Source of the DNA: Halogeometricum pallidum JCM 14848
Lineage (GTDB): Archaea > Halobacteriota > Halobacteria > Halobacteriales > Haloferacaceae
NCBI RefSeq assembly: GCF_000337095.1
Contig: NZ_AOIV01000006.1
Coordinates: 187,421-251,420 of the forward strand
DNA length: 64,000 nucleotides
Direction of reading: 5' to 3'
In this document: positions 46,961 to 56,540 of the stretch, piece after piece
How the letters are laid out: every line of letters begins with the position of its first letter
Numbering within the stretch: position 1 is the stretch's first letter
Notes under the pieces: model-generated
Databases searched by the model: none
The model's input: the letters and a program-made list of their open reading frames with translations, nothing else
What the model was told of the DNA's origin: nothing
Made by a program: the position numbers and the translations under genes

Positions 46961-47425
46961 TCACGAATCGGTGCCGTCCGACTCGTCGCCCTTTGTCTCT
47001 CCGTCGTCGGAGTCGGCGTCTCCCTCCTCTTCGCCGTCGAGCATCTCGCGGGTCATCTCCCGCGCCTCCTCGAGGACCGCCTGCGCCTCGGCGTCGAGCG
47101 CTCCGGACCCCCGATCTCGGGCGTCGGCGGCGTTCACGCCTTTCCCCCCGGCGGTCGCCTCGTCGTCGAACAGCGAGTTCTGCTCGTGCGCGTCGGCGTG
47201 GTCGTGGACGGTGTCCTCGAACACCGTCTCGTAGGGCGCCTCCTCGGCTATCTCGGTCACGCGCGGGGCGAGTTCGGCGGTCCCCGACGACGACCAGTCG
47301 GGGACGTGTTCGTCCAACCACGACTCGTGCTCGTCGCCGTAGGTCATCGCGGTGAACGCCATGTGGTCCGCCAAGTGCTCTCCGTCCTGTTGCGGCACGT
47401 CGCAGACGGGACACGCGTAGCCCAT
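46961..47425 (-). CDS. DUF5810-type protein with N-terminal zinc-finger-like motif
   Basis: A 154-residue protein. The start MGYACPVCDVPQQDGEHLADHMAFTAM has CxxC...H...H spacing like a C2H2 zinc finger, followed by a helical region and a disordered acidic tail (DGEEEGDADSDDGETKGDE). I associate this pattern with DUF5810. The finger suggests binding to DNA, RNA or protein. It lies on the same strand as DUF5809 but is separated from it by the lower-GC membrane gene. Confidence 0.75.
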   Translation of the reverse strand: MGYACPVCDVPQQDGEHLADHMAFTAMTYGDEHESWLDEHVPDWSSSGTAELAPRVTEIAEEAPYETVFEDTVHDHADAHEQNSLFDDEATAGGKGVNAADARDRGSGALDAEAQAVLEEAREMTREMLDGEEEGDADSDDGETKGDESDGTDS

Positions 47426-47530
47426 GCTCGTCGGTTGGGCGTCGCGGTACAAGGGTCGTGCGGTCGGTCGGTCGAGTTCCCTCCCTTTCCCCCGTGCTCC
47501 CCCCGGAGCGTCAGCGGGTGGGGACGCGAA

Positions 47531-47905
47531 TCAGGCTTCGTTCGGCGAGGTCGGGTCCTCGACGACGACGACGCCGTCTTCGGATATCGTGACGTTGTAA
47601 CCCACGTACGTGAAGCGCACGCGGGACGGTGACGCGTGTTCGTCGGCGGTCGGGTGACCGCCGTCCGTCGCGGGGCGGCCGCGGTTGCGCGTCGGCGCGA
47701 ACAGCGACTCCAGCGCGTCGGGGTCGACGACGCTCCCGACGGGCGGGAGCGTCATGGCGTCGTCCGGGTTTCCGGTCCACGCTTCGGCGGCGGCGCGGGC
47801 GATCGTGACCGCGAGGCAGTCCCCTCCGTCCCAGTCGTGCTCGACGACTATCTTGGACGTTTCGTTCAGTCTCGGTTCCGCCTCGTGCGTCATTGTGTCA
47901 TCCAT
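47531..47905 (-). CDS. HalOD1 output-domain protein
   Basis: A 124-residue protein consisting mostly of the HalOD1 domain: SKIVVEHDWDGGDCLAVTIARAAAE, LPPVGSVVDPDALESLFAP and the closing VRFTYVGYNVTISEDGVVVVED. HalOD1 domains are haloarchaeal signal-output modules of unknown biochemical role. The ATG at 47905 is used; an in-frame GTG at 47926 would add seven residues. It lies 125 bases downstream of the large Bat-type regulator gene on the same strand, which may be its signalling partner. Confidence 0.78.
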   Translation of the reverse strand: MDDTMTHEAEPRLNETSKIVVEHDWDGGDCLAVTIARAAAEAWTGNPDDAMTLPPVGSVVDPDALESLFAPTRNRGRPATDGGHPTADEHASPSRVRFTYVGYNVTISEDGVVVVEDPTSPNEA

Positions 47906-48030
47906 AGTTTGCTCGTCGGCCCCCACGCCGACATATCACTGTTAGCTTCTCGGGTAATAGTCTTCGTCACTACTATCGTATAGTGTACTCCAGTGACGAC
48001 TCTATTCGAATAGTACCTCACGTTCGTCTC

Positions 48031-51000
48031 TCACTCCAATACGAGTTCGAGCAGTTTTCTCTCGGCCGCCCGCAGGTGGTACTGGAACGTGGGCGAGGAG
48101 ATATCGAACGCCTCCGCGAGCGTCGAGACGGACGTCTTCCGGGGCCACTGGTAGAGGCCGCCGTGGAGGGCGGCCGAGATGGCTTCGCGCTGACGCTCGG
48201 TCCACACCTCGTCGAGGTGGGCGCGGAAGCCCTGCCTCGTCTCCGGCGTCTCGGTCACGGTCCGTCGGGCGGCGAGCGTCGTCCCCGGGTAGACGGCGTC
48301 GAACGTCTCGACGACCGATCTGACGCTCACGTCGGAGGGTATCGTCAGCGTCACCGTGCAGACGTCGCCGTCGGCCTGCATCTCGTGGAGTCTCCCCCGT
48401 TTGGCGTACAGCGTCTCGAACGGCGTCGTGTCCGACGGCCGAATCTCGTAGAGGTGTTCGCCGTCGTCCTTGTCGGTCAGTTCGCGGACGACGGTTCCGG
48501 CGGGAAGCGCGTCCGTCGCCGCCTCCCGCGGGGCGACGGTGCGGACGAACGCTCGGTACTCCCCCTCCGTCGTCGGGACGACGCCCGTCACCGTCGCCGG
48601 GTGCCCCGTCGCCTCCGAGAGGCGGATGAGGAAATGTCGGTCGTCGCGAATCTCCAACTCGACCTCAGTCTGCTGGTTGCCGAGGATGGGTTGAGACCGG
48701 CCCAGTTGGTCGATGACGGCGCCGAGCGTCTCGCCCAACTCGACGAGCACGTCGCCGTCCTCGCCGACGAACGTCTCCGGGCGCGTGCCGTGGACCACGA
48801 GCAGTCTGTCCTCGCCGGCGAGAACGACGGCGAGCGACCGGAACCCCCGCGAGAGGGCGTCGCGTCGGTGCGGTTCCCACGCCGGGTCGTTCAGCACGTC
48901 GTCGACGACGGCGCGGCGACCGGTTGAAGCCACCTGCGAGAGCAGTTCGGGGAACGGCGACGTTCGCGCGACCTCCGGAAGGCGGGCCGCGTAGCCGTCT
49001 TCGACGCCCGCCGTCGTCACGGGCGTCATCGACGGTTCGTCCCCGGCGGCCGACTCGCGGTACTCGCAGAGCCACGCGAACTGGTACGGTTCGGCCTCGA
49101 CCAACCGTTCGCACGCCCGCGCCGTCGCCTCCTCCATCGTCGCCGCGTGGACGACAGAGCGGGTCACTCCCCTCACCGTCCGATTGATGCGGTTCAGTTG
49201 CGTCAGCCGCTCGTTCTGCTGTCCGAGGCGCTGGTCTCGGTCCCGGAGCGCCTCCTTCGCTTCGACGCTCCCGAGCAGTTCGCTCGTCGTCGCCGCCAGC
49301 AGTCTGAGCACCTCCCTGTCCGTCTCCCGCTGCGTCGCCTCTGCGGTGCGTTCGACGGCGAGGACGCCGTACTGGCCGACCGGGGCGAACTCGACGACGT
49401 CCCCGTCGGCCTCCGTCCGGGTCGTCCGCTCCTCGGTGAAGGCGACCCAGCAGGGGTCCTCGCCGGGTTCGACCGACTCGCGCCCGTGCAGGCGGTCGGA
49501 CCCCTCGCGTCGGACGAGTCGCCTCGTCGCGGCCTCGTAGTCGAAGAACGCCGCGCGGCACGGACCGAACAGTTCGTGACTGGCCTCCAGGGCGCGTTCG
49601 ACCACGTCGCCGGCGTCGTCCGCCTGTGCGATTTCGCGCGTCCACTCGTGGAGCGTCGTGAGCGAGCGCTCGCGGTGTCGCCGGTCGGTCACGTCGCGGG
49701 TCACGCCGACCGTACCGACGAACTGTCCCGTCTCCTCTTCGACGATGGCCGAGAAGTGAGTCTCCACCCACATCTCCTTGCCGTCCCCGAGTTCGACCTC
49801 GAACTCCATCCGCTGAGGTTCGCCCATCGCGCCGGTCTCCTGCCGGGCGTTCGCCCCCGCCTCGGCCGCCACCGCGCCGGTGAGTTCCGAGACGTGCGTC
49901 CCGATGAGGTCCTCGAGGTCCCACTCGAACATCTTCGCGAACGCCTCGTTCGCCTGCACGACGTACTGCTCGGCGTCGAGGGCGTACACGCCGTCGGTGG
50001 CCGCCTCGACCATCCGCTCGTAGCGGAGCAGTTCCATCTCGCGTTCGACCCGGTCGGTCACGTCGGCGAAGTAGATGGAGAGGCCGGCCGAGGAGGGGTA
50101 CGCCTCCATCTCGTACCACCGGTCGTGCGGCGGATAGTACCACTCGAACGACGCCTTCTCGCCCGTCCGCAATGCCTCCTCGTACCGGTCGCGGAGCGGT
50201 TCGGACTCCTCGCCGAACACCTCCCACAACTGCTCGCCCACCAGGTCCCGCCGCGTGCGGTCCAGCAGTCGCTCCGCCTCCGGGTTCGCGTAGGTGACGC
50301 GCCACTCCTCGTCGACGCCAAGCAACCCTTGGTCCATCCGCACGAACGTCTCCTCTAGCGTCGTCCGCAGCGTCTCCCGTTCGATGACGGCGGCGATGAG
50401 TGCGGCGACGTTCTCGACGAACCGCGTGTCCGTCCCGTCGAACGCGCCGGGCGTCGGGCTGTGAACGGACAGCACGCCCCACGGCTCGTTGGCTCCGCCG
50501 ACGACGACGTTCAACTCGCTCCGCGCGTCGAAGTTCGCCGTCAGCGCCGTCTCCCCTCCCGCCAGGTCGTTCTCCACGACGGACCGCCGTTCGGCGAGGG
50601 CCCGCCCCGGTCCGGAGTCGAGGCCGACGGCGACGCCGCCGACGTACGCTCGCGGCCACCCCTCGGCGGCAACGACCGACAGGTCTCCCCGCTCGACGCG
50701 CGAGCGGAAGAGCGCCACCCTGTCGACGCCGAGGGCGTCGGAGACACAGCGGACCGTCTCGTCGAACACCTCCTCGCGCCCCGGTCCCGAGAGGGCGAAC
50801 GCCCCGAGGTCAGACAGCGCCTGCTGTTGTCTGTCCAGTCGCGCGCGCTTCTCGTCGGTGCGGTAGGAGTCGGCGGCGGTCCGCACGCGGTAGGCTAACC
50901 ACGTCACCTCCGCGTCCGTCCCGCAAACGGTGAGATAGTCCGCGACGCCGGCCGAGAGGGCTCTCTCGGCGAGTCCGTCCGAATCCTCTCCGACGAGCAG

Positions 51001-51204
51001 AACGGGCGCGGCGACGGCCCCCGGGTCGAACGTCGTGACCGCCGCCGGGGACGCGATTATGCAGTCGACGCCGTCGTCGAGTGAGTCGCCCCCCGGGTTG
51101 AGACCCCACTCGAGCGTCACGGCGTCGAACTCCGACTCGAAGCCGTCGACGTCGAACGCCTCGGGGAGTGTGCCGACGATGCGGACGGTGTACGAATCGC
51201 TCAC
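48031..51204 (-). CDS. Large PAS/GAF sensor with bacterio-opsin activator (HTH_10) output
   Basis: A 1057-residue one-component regulator. Order: a receiver-like N-terminal domain lacking a clear phospho-Asp (1-120), GAF (about 135-275), PAS (285-400, EEWRVTYANPEAERLL), PAS (405-530, DAEQYVVQANEAFAKMFEW), GAF (about 540-660), third GAF (about 690-850), a BAT N-terminal domain, and a C-terminal HTH_10 (SVSTLAEAFDISSPTFQYHLRAAERKLLEL). Such Bat-like proteins activate genes in response to redox, light or oxygen. I used the GTG at 51204; a GTG ten codons upstream is also in frame, but a TATA-like tgatag places the transcript start near 51204. Confidence 0.88.
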   Translation of the reverse strand: MSDSYTVRIVGTLPEAFDVDGFESEFDAVTLEWGLNPGGDSLDDGVDCIIASPAAVTTFDPGAVAAPVLLVGEDSDGLAERALSAGVADYLTVCGTDAEVTWLAYRVRTAADSYRTDEKRARLDRQQQALSDLGAFALSGPGREEVFDETVRCVSDALGVDRVALFRSRVERGDLSVVAAEGWPRAYVGGVAVGLDSGPGRALAERRSVVENDLAGGETALTANFDARSELNVVVGGANEPWGVLSVHSPTPGAFDGTDTRFVENVAALIAAVIERETLRTTLEETFVRMDQGLLGVDEEWRVTYANPEAERLLDRTRRDLVGEQLWEVFGEESEPLRDRYEEALRTGEKASFEWYYPPHDRWYEMEAYPSSAGLSIYFADVTDRVEREMELLRYERMVEAATDGVYALDAEQYVVQANEAFAKMFEWDLEDLIGTHVSELTGAVAAEAGANARQETGAMGEPQRMEFEVELGDGKEMWVETHFSAIVEEETGQFVGTVGVTRDVTDRRHRERSLTTLHEWTREIAQADDAGDVVERALEASHELFGPCRAAFFDYEAATRRLVRREGSDRLHGRESVEPGEDPCWVAFTEERTTRTEADGDVVEFAPVGQYGVLAVERTAEATQRETDREVLRLLAATTSELLGSVEAKEALRDRDQRLGQQNERLTQLNRINRTVRGVTRSVVHAATMEEATARACERLVEAEPYQFAWLCEYRESAAGDEPSMTPVTTAGVEDGYAARLPEVARTSPFPELLSQVASTGRRAVVDDVLNDPAWEPHRRDALSRGFRSLAVVLAGEDRLLVVHGTRPETFVGEDGDVLVELGETLGAVIDQLGRSQPILGNQQTEVELEIRDDRHFLIRLSEATGHPATVTGVVPTTEGEYRAFVRTVAPREAATDALPAGTVVRELTDKDDGEHLYEIRPSDTTPFETLYAKRGRLHEMQADGDVCTVTLTIPSDVSVRSVVETFDAVYPGTTLAARRTVTETPETRQGFRAHLDEVWTERQREAISAALHGGLYQWPRKTSVSTLAEAFDISSPTFQYHLRAAERKLLELVLE

Positions 51205-51315
51205 TGGCGGGTACTCGTGACCGAGAACTATCACCTTGTCGCAGGACGGTGCGGCGGTCGGACGCGGGGACCGAGCAGGTGGGACGGGCGACGGAAACGG
51301 GAGCGACGGCGGACC

Positions 51316-51864
51316 TCAGCCCTGCCACTCGCTCAGGTCGAGCACCATGAGGTAGGCGTCCTCGCCGTCGGCGTAGTAGGAGGGAACTCGCCGAGCGGGG
51401 TCGAACCCCACCTCCCGGTACAGCGACAGCGCCGGTTCGTTCTCGACGCGGACCTCGAGTTTGACGACGGCGGCTCCCGAAAACGACAGCGAGAGAAGTC
51501 CCCGCCGGAGGATGCGCCGCCCGAGACCGAGTCCGCGCGCCTCGGGGGCGACGGCGAGGTCCTTGATGTGGCCGATGTCGCGGCCGTGGTTCGGCATCAC
51601 GTCGGCGACGACGTAACCGAGGACGCTCCCCTCGCGTTCGGCGATGAGAAAGCCCGGTTCGTCGAGGAACGACTCGAAGGCGGCGTACGGCCACGGCTCC
51701 GTGAAACAGCGCTTCTCGATTCGGAGCACGTCGAGCAGGTCCGCGCGCTCCACGCGACGGACCGTGACGTCCACCAGCGGGTCGCTCGCCGCGTCGACGT
51801 CGGCGTCGGTATCGGCCGACCCGTTGGTCGCGTCGCGTCCCGCGTTCGGAGTTCCCTCGCTCAC
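51316..51864 (-). CDS. rimI: Ribosomal-protein-alanine N-acetyltransferase RimI
   Basis: A 182-residue GNAT acetyltransferase with a 30-residue acidic leader, start GTG at 51864. The acetyl-CoA loop is LAVAPEARGLGLGRRIL; other marks are IEKRCFTEPWPYAAFESFL and KLEVRVENEPALSLYREVGF, typical of RimI/archaeal Ard1. Archaeal RimI acetylates N-termini of many proteins. It lies downstream of aconitase on the same strand with 142 bases between. Confidence 0.88.
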   Translation of the reverse strand: MSEGTPNAGRDATNGSADTDADVDAASDPLVDVTVRRVERADLLDVLRIEKRCFTEPWPYAAFESFLDEPGFLIAEREGSVLGYVVADVMPNHGRDIGHIKDLAVAPEARGLGLGRRILRRGLLSLSFSGAAVVKLEVRVENEPALSLYREVGFDPARRVPSYYADGEDAYLMVLDLSEWQG

Positions 51865-52006
51865 TCTCTGTCGGTAGGCGGGGAGTGCGCAAAAGTGCGG
51901 TGGTCGCTCGCATCCGCCGGGGGACGGACGCGGACGGCGACGCCGCTCTCCGGGCGGGGCGTCGAAAAAGAATCCGGGTGCGTCGGGTACCGCTCGGTCT
52001 TCGGGC

Positions 52007-53986
52007 TCAGTCGTCGGCGGGCGTCGCGCCGCCTCGGCCCTCGTCGGCGTACTGCTCCTTCGTGAGGCGAAGCTTGCCGCCGGCCGAGAGGATTCTTCGC
52101 TCGCGTTCGGAGGCGTTGAGCGTCGCGGTGGCCTCCCAGTCGTCGTTCACGCGGACGGTGAACTCGGTCTCGCCGGCGTCGACGGCCTCGGAGACGTCGG
52201 TGACGACTTCGATGTCGTCGCCCTGCTCTATCTTCTCGTAGGTCTCCTCGTCGATGGCGAGCGGCAGGATGCCGAAGTTGAACAGGTTCGCCTTGTGGAT
52301 GCGGGCGAACGACTGCGCCAGCACGGCATCGATACCGAGGAACTGCGGGCACATGGCGGCGTGCTCGCGGGAGGACCCCTGACCGTAGTTCTCGCCGGCG
52401 ACGAGGACGCCGCCGTCCGAGTCCATCGCTCGCTGCGCGAACGTGTCGTCGACGCGCGAGAGCGTGAACTCCGAGAGCTTCTCGATGTTCGAGCGGAACT
52501 TGAGGATGTCCGAGGTGGCCGGGATGATGTGGTCCGTGGTGATGTTGTCCTCCATCTTCAGGAGGGCCTCACCGTGGATACCGGCGCCCAGCGGTTCGCC
52601 GATGGGTGCGTTGCCGATGTTCGGCCCCTTGATGAGTTCGTCGTCGACGGCCTCGTCGGGCGAGATGAGGTCTGCCTTCGAGCCGTCGTACTGGTCGGGC
52701 AGTTCGATGCCCGGCGCTTCCATGTCGCCGAGTTCGTCGGCGAGGTCGCGCGGGTCGACGATTTCGCCTTTCAGCGCCGCGGCGGCGGCGACTTCCGGCG
52801 AGCAGAGGTAGACGGAGTCGTCCTCGATACCGGAGCGACCCTCGAAGTTCCGATTGAACGTCCGCAGCGAGACGGAGTCGGAGGCGGGAACGTGACCGAT
52901 GCCGATGCAGGCACCGCACGTCGCCTCGGAGAAGTTGACCCCGGCGGCCATCATCTCGGCCGTCCAGCCCTGCCGCGCGAGAATCTCGGAGGCCTGCTTC
53001 GAACCGGGCGCGACGATCATCTCGGTCTTCTTGTTGATCTCGCGGTCCTCGAGCATCTTCGCGGCCGGGAGGATGTCCTCGTAGCCACCGTTCGTACAGG
53101 AACCGACGATGACCTGGTCGACGGACTCGCCCGCGACTTCGCTGACGGGCACGACGTTGTCCGGCATCGACGGCTTGGCGATGAGGGGTTCCAGATCCGA
53201 GAGGTCGACCGTGATCTGGTCGGCGTACTCGGCGTCCTCGTCGGGCGAGAGTTCGACGTACTCGTCCTCGCGGTCCTGCCGGGCGAGGTAGTCCTTCGTC
53301 TTCTCGTCCGTGCCGAAGATGGACGAGGTCGCGCCGAGCTCCGTGCCCATGTTGGTGATGGTCGTCCGCTCGGGGACGGTCAGCGAGTCCGCGCCGGGAC
53401 CGGTGTACTCGAACACCTTGCCGACGCCGCCCTTCACGGAGAGCTCGCGGAGCAGGTGAAGGATGACGTCCTTCGCGGTGGCCCACTCGGGGAGCTCACC
53501 TTCGAGACGGATGTTGACGACCTCCGGCATCTCGACGTAGTACGCGCCGCCGCCCATGGCGACGGAGATGTCGAGACCGCCGGCGCCGATGGCGAGTTCG
53601 CCGAGGCCGCCGGGTGTTGGCGTGTGCGAGTCCGACCCGAGGAGCGTCTTGCCGGGCGCGGCGAAGTTCTCCTTGTGGACGTTGTGACAGATACCGTTGC
53701 CGGGGCGCGAGAAGTGCGCGCCGTACGTCCCCGCCGCCGAGCGGAGGAAGCGGTGGTCGTCCGTGTTCTTGAAGTCGAACTGGTAGGTCTGGTGGTCGCA
53801 GTACTGCGCCGCCAGTTCCGTCTGGATTTCGTCGAGTTCGAGCGCCTCGAACTGAAGCCAGACCATCGTACCCGTCGTGTCCTGTGTCAGGACCTGATCG
53901 ATCTCAATTCCGATCTCCTCTCCGGGTTCGAGTTCCCCTTCGACGAGGTGATCGTCGAGAATTTTTTCCGTAAGCGTCTGTCCCAT
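52007..53986 (-). CDS. acn: Aconitate hydratase
   Basis: A 659-residue aconitase of the TCA cycle. The [4Fe-4S] ligands are Cys 297 (GSCTNGGYED) and Cys 357 and 360 (ATCGACIGIGH). Substrate-binding segments include LLGSDSHTPTPGGLG and NYGQGSSREHAA in the swivel domain. The length, without the extra linker of bacterial AcnA, resembles the mitochondrial-type/archaeal form. ATG 53986 lies about 26 bases from a strong TATA box, so the gene is leaderless and probably well expressed. Confidence 0.95.
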   Translation of the reverse strand: MGQTLTEKILDDHLVEGELEPGEEIGIEIDQVLTQDTTGTMVWLQFEALELDEIQTELAAQYCDHQTYQFDFKNTDDHRFLRSAAGTYGAHFSRPGNGICHNVHKENFAAPGKTLLGSDSHTPTPGGLGELAIGAGGLDISVAMGGGAYYVEMPEVVNIRLEGELPEWATAKDVILHLLRELSVKGGVGKVFEYTGPGADSLTVPERTTITNMGTELGATSSIFGTDEKTKDYLARQDREDEYVELSPDEDAEYADQITVDLSDLEPLIAKPSMPDNVVPVSEVAGESVDQVIVGSCTNGGYEDILPAAKMLEDREINKKTEMIVAPGSKQASEILARQGWTAEMMAAGVNFSEATCGACIGIGHVPASDSVSLRTFNRNFEGRSGIEDDSVYLCSPEVAAAAALKGEIVDPRDLADELGDMEAPGIELPDQYDGSKADLISPDEAVDDELIKGPNIGNAPIGEPLGAGIHGEALLKMEDNITTDHIIPATSDILKFRSNIEKLSEFTLSRVDDTFAQRAMDSDGGVLVAGENYGQGSSREHAAMCPQFLGIDAVLAQSFARIHKANLFNFGILPLAIDEETYEKIEQGDDIEVVTDVSEAVDAGETEFTVRVNDDWEATATLNASERERRILSAGGKLRLTKEQYADEGRGGATPADD

Positions 53987-54010
53987 ATCGTCCTAATTTC
54001 GACCGTCTAC

Positions 54011-54020
54011 GATTATAAAT
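54011..54020 (-). promoter_or_regulatory. TATA box of the aconitase gene
   Basis: Read on the minus strand, ATTTATAATC lies 25-34 bases before the acn ATG. A second AT-rich stretch (54045-54085) farther upstream may hold an activator site or the promoter for the divergent gene. Confidence 0.6.
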
Positions 54021-54270
54021 CCCGCGTGTTTGAGGTCGGAGGTATGTTCCTTATACACATATTCAATCCGCCTTAGATAATGATGGACGTACGCGGCGTC
54101 GGGCGGTCGCACTCCCGGCGCCGGGAGCGGTTCCACCTCGAACCCCCGCGAATCGTCGCCGTCGCGGCAGAACTGTCCGAACGACGATGTAGACGGTGAC
54201 CCGCGTTCTCCGACCGGTGTCGGACGCGACGAGGATAGAAAACCATGATATCCTCGCTCTCGTCCGACGA

Positions 54271-54675
54271 ATGAACGTGGAGAATTCGCTCGTGGATACC
54301 GTGTGGGACGACATTTCAGACCGGGTCGGCGACGACCTGCGGGTGGTCACGGAGTACAGGGCCACGGAGCACGAAGCGCGGATGCGCGAGGACATGAGCG
54401 AGTTGTACGACCCCGGCGAGAGCCAGTCCATCGTCGACGACACCATCGTCCACCAGTTGAGCGGTCGGACTACCGAGGGGGCGTTCAAGGCGGGTCAACT
54501 GCGGGCGTTCATCCGCGTCTTCGACGATTCGTGGGTCCTGGCGTGGACGAAGTCGCTCCGAGAGAAGTCGGGGTTCATCGTCTCCATCGACCGGGACGGC
54601 GAGACGGCGTCGATGGACGACCTGGAGTGGTGCATCGACTACCTCGATACGGAGATTGCGCCCCGCACGGGGTGA
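54271..54675 (+). CDS. Small haloarchaeal protein of unknown function
   Basis: A 134-residue soluble protein. Central motif DLRVVTEYRATEHEARMREDMSELY, then VDDTIVHQLSGRTTEGAFKAGQLRAFIRVFDDSWVLAWT and a C-terminal WCIDYLDTEI. I recall a haloarchaeal family with this layout but cannot assign a number with certainty. The start ATG 54271 was chosen because a promoter-like ggatagaaaa lies about 35 bases upstream; an in-frame GTG at 54196 would run through it. It precedes the dUTPase gene by 79 bases. Confidence 0.62.
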   Translation: MNVENSLVDTVWDDISDRVGDDLRVVTEYRATEHEARMREDMSELYDPGESQSIVDDTIVHQLSGRTTEGAFKAGQLRAFIRVFDDSWVLAWTKSLREKSGFIVSIDRDGETASMDDLEWCIDYLDTEIAPRTG

Positions 54676-54754
54676 TTCGGTCGTCGGCCGCTTCGGCGCC
54701 GGCGTCCGCGACGCGGAACGACAGCGCTTTGCGTCTCCTCGAACGCCCCCTGGT

Positions 54755-55231
54755 ATGTTCCGCTCGGGGGCGTTCGTCGCCGACCACGTCGAACCGACGG
54801 CCGACTCGCAGGTCCAACCGAACGGCGTCGACCTGACGCTGGAGTCGGTGCTCGAACAGGTCGAACCGGGGCGACTCGGCGTCGACGGAAAGCGAATCGG
54901 GGACCGCGAGCACATCTCGCTCACCGACGGCGCCTACGCCCTCCCGCCGGGCGGGTACGTCCTCCAGTACGCCGAGACGATAACAATCCCCGAGGGACAC
55001 GTCGGGTTTCTCTACCCCCGGTCGTCGCTCATGCGCAACTCCTGCATGCTCAACACGGCCGTCTGGGACGCCGGGTATGAGGGGCGCGGGGAGGGTCTGC
55101 TGCAGGTCCACTACGACGTCGAACTCGAACCCGGCGCGCGCGTCGCCCAACTGGTCCTCGGGCGGGCGAACCACGACGGCGTGTACGACGGTAGCTACCA
55201 GGGCGAACGCGTCGGTTCCACCGAAAGATAG
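54755..55231 (+). CDS. dUTPase / dCTP deaminase-family protein
   Basis: A 158-residue DCD-family protein. The nucleotide-binding segments are PRSSLMRNS (88-96) and TAVWDAGYEGRGEG (101-114). In this family the first motif and the Gly/Tyr-rich stretch hold a trimer active site for dUTP or dCTP; annotation in haloarchaea is deoxyuridine triphosphatase, which keeps uracil out of DNA. The Glu that distinguishes dCTP deaminase is not obvious here, so dUTPase is preferred. A start at ATG 54755 is supported by gctttgcgtc upstream. Confidence 0.85.
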   Translation: MFRSGAFVADHVEPTADSQVQPNGVDLTLESVLEQVEPGRLGVDGKRIGDREHISLTDGAYALPPGGYVLQYAETITIPEGHVGFLYPRSSLMRNSCMLNTAVWDAGYEGRGEGLLQVHYDVELEPGARVAQLVLGRANHDGVYDGSYQGERVGSTER

Positions 55232-55284
55232 ATTCGGGTCTATCCCCTCGATACGTTCAGTCCTCGATAGGTCCGCAACATGAT

Positions 55285-56334
55285 ATGAGATCGCCACCGC
55301 CAGAAGTCTACCCGCTGATACTCCACGAGACGCCCAACCCGACGGTAGTGACTGACGAGTCGTTCGCCATCGTCGACGTGAATCAGGCCTGCTTGGACTT
55401 CACCGGCTACTCCCGCGAGGAGATGCTTGGAACGCTTCCGCTGTTTCTCGTCGACGACCCCGAGACGTACGAGTCGATGACCGCCCGGTTGGCCGCCGGC
55501 GAACCGTGGGAGGGGGAACTGGAGGCGGTCACGAAGTCGGACGAACGCGTCTACGGCCGCGGCACGACGTTTCCGCTCTTCGACGACGGCGAACTGCTCG
55601 GCTACACGGGCATCTTCATCGACCTCTCGGAACGTCGCCGGAGCGAGCAGACGGTCAACGTGCTGAACCGGGTGCTCAGACACAACGTCCGGAACGACGC
55701 GAACGTCGTCGGCGGCGTGCTCTCGACGGTCAGGGATGCCGTCCCGCCCGAGGAGCGCGAACTCGTCGACCGGGCGATTCGCCGCGTCGACCGACTGCTC
55801 GAACGGGCCGAGACGGCCCGCGACCTGCACGAACTCCTCGAACGCTCCTCGGCGGTGCTCGCCCCCGTCGACCTCGGGGAGACGGTGGAAGCGGTCGTCG
55901 ACGGCGTCGGGGACGGGAGCGTCGCGGCGCACGCGGCGCGGGCCGACGACGAAGTCGCCTTCCACCTCGACCTCCCCGACGTCCCCCTCTGGGTGCTCGC
56001 GGACGAGGCGCTCCCCCGCGCCGTCGACGCCGTCGTGGAGAACGCCGTCGAGTACAACGACGCCGAGGAGGCGATGGTGTGGCTCTCGGCGACGGCGACG
56101 GACGCGGCGGTGACGCTGACCGTCGAGGACGACGGGCCGGGAATCGACGCCGATCGGTCGGAGTACCTGTTCGGCCGCACCGAGGAGTCCCAACTCAGGC
56201 ACGGACAGGGACTCAGCCTCTTTTTCGTCGACCGACTGCTGGCGTTCTACGGCGGGTCGGTGAACTACCGGCCGCGCGACCCGACGGGCAGCGTCTTCGA
56301 ACTCCGATTTCGGCGCGTCGACTCGCCTCTCTAA
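55285..56334 (+). CDS. PAS-domain histidine kinase
   Basis: A 349-residue cytosolic histidine kinase with no membrane helix. One PAS domain (5-118; PNPTVVTDESFAIVDVNQACLDFTGYS), then a haloarchaeal H-box NRVLRHNVRND with phospho-acceptor His 133, and a HATPase domain with N-box ENAVEYND, DDGPGI and GQGLSLFFVDRLLAFYGG. No receiver gene is adjacent, so the partner is elsewhere; the orphan REC-PAS protein at 28106 is one possibility. Confidence 0.88.
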   Translation: MRSPPPEVYPLILHETPNPTVVTDESFAIVDVNQACLDFTGYSREEMLGTLPLFLVDDPETYESMTARLAAGEPWEGELEAVTKSDERVYGRGTTFPLFDDGELLGYTGIFIDLSERRRSEQTVNVLNRVLRHNVRNDANVVGGVLSTVRDAVPPEERELVDRAIRRVDRLLERAETARDLHELLERSSAVLAPVDLGETVEAVVDGVGDGSVAAHAARADDEVAFHLDLPDVPLWVLADEALPRAVDAVVENAVEYNDAEEAMVWLSATATDAAVTLTVEDDGPGIDADRSEYLFGRTEESQLRHGQGLSLFFVDRLLAFYGGSVNYRPRDPTGSVFELRFRRVDSPL

Positions 56335-56540
56335 ACCTCCCCGCGCGCGCCGAACGCGCACGTCACCGATTGCACGCGTATCCATAACCGTCGCGAACTC
56401 CCACAGACGGTCGGTCGCGACGGGGCGCCGCTGCGGCGCTACTTGACGGTTTCGGACGTTCGCCCTCGGAGACGCGCGGTCACAAAACCGCCGGGGTACC
56501 CAAAGGCACATTTATGCGCACCTCCAAGTCTCGATAGCAG

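Noticed and set aside
54196..54270. GTG start 25 codons upstream for the unknown protein at 54271
   Set aside because: The stretch contains a promoter-like AT-rich element and no family similarity; the later ATG fits the usual length.
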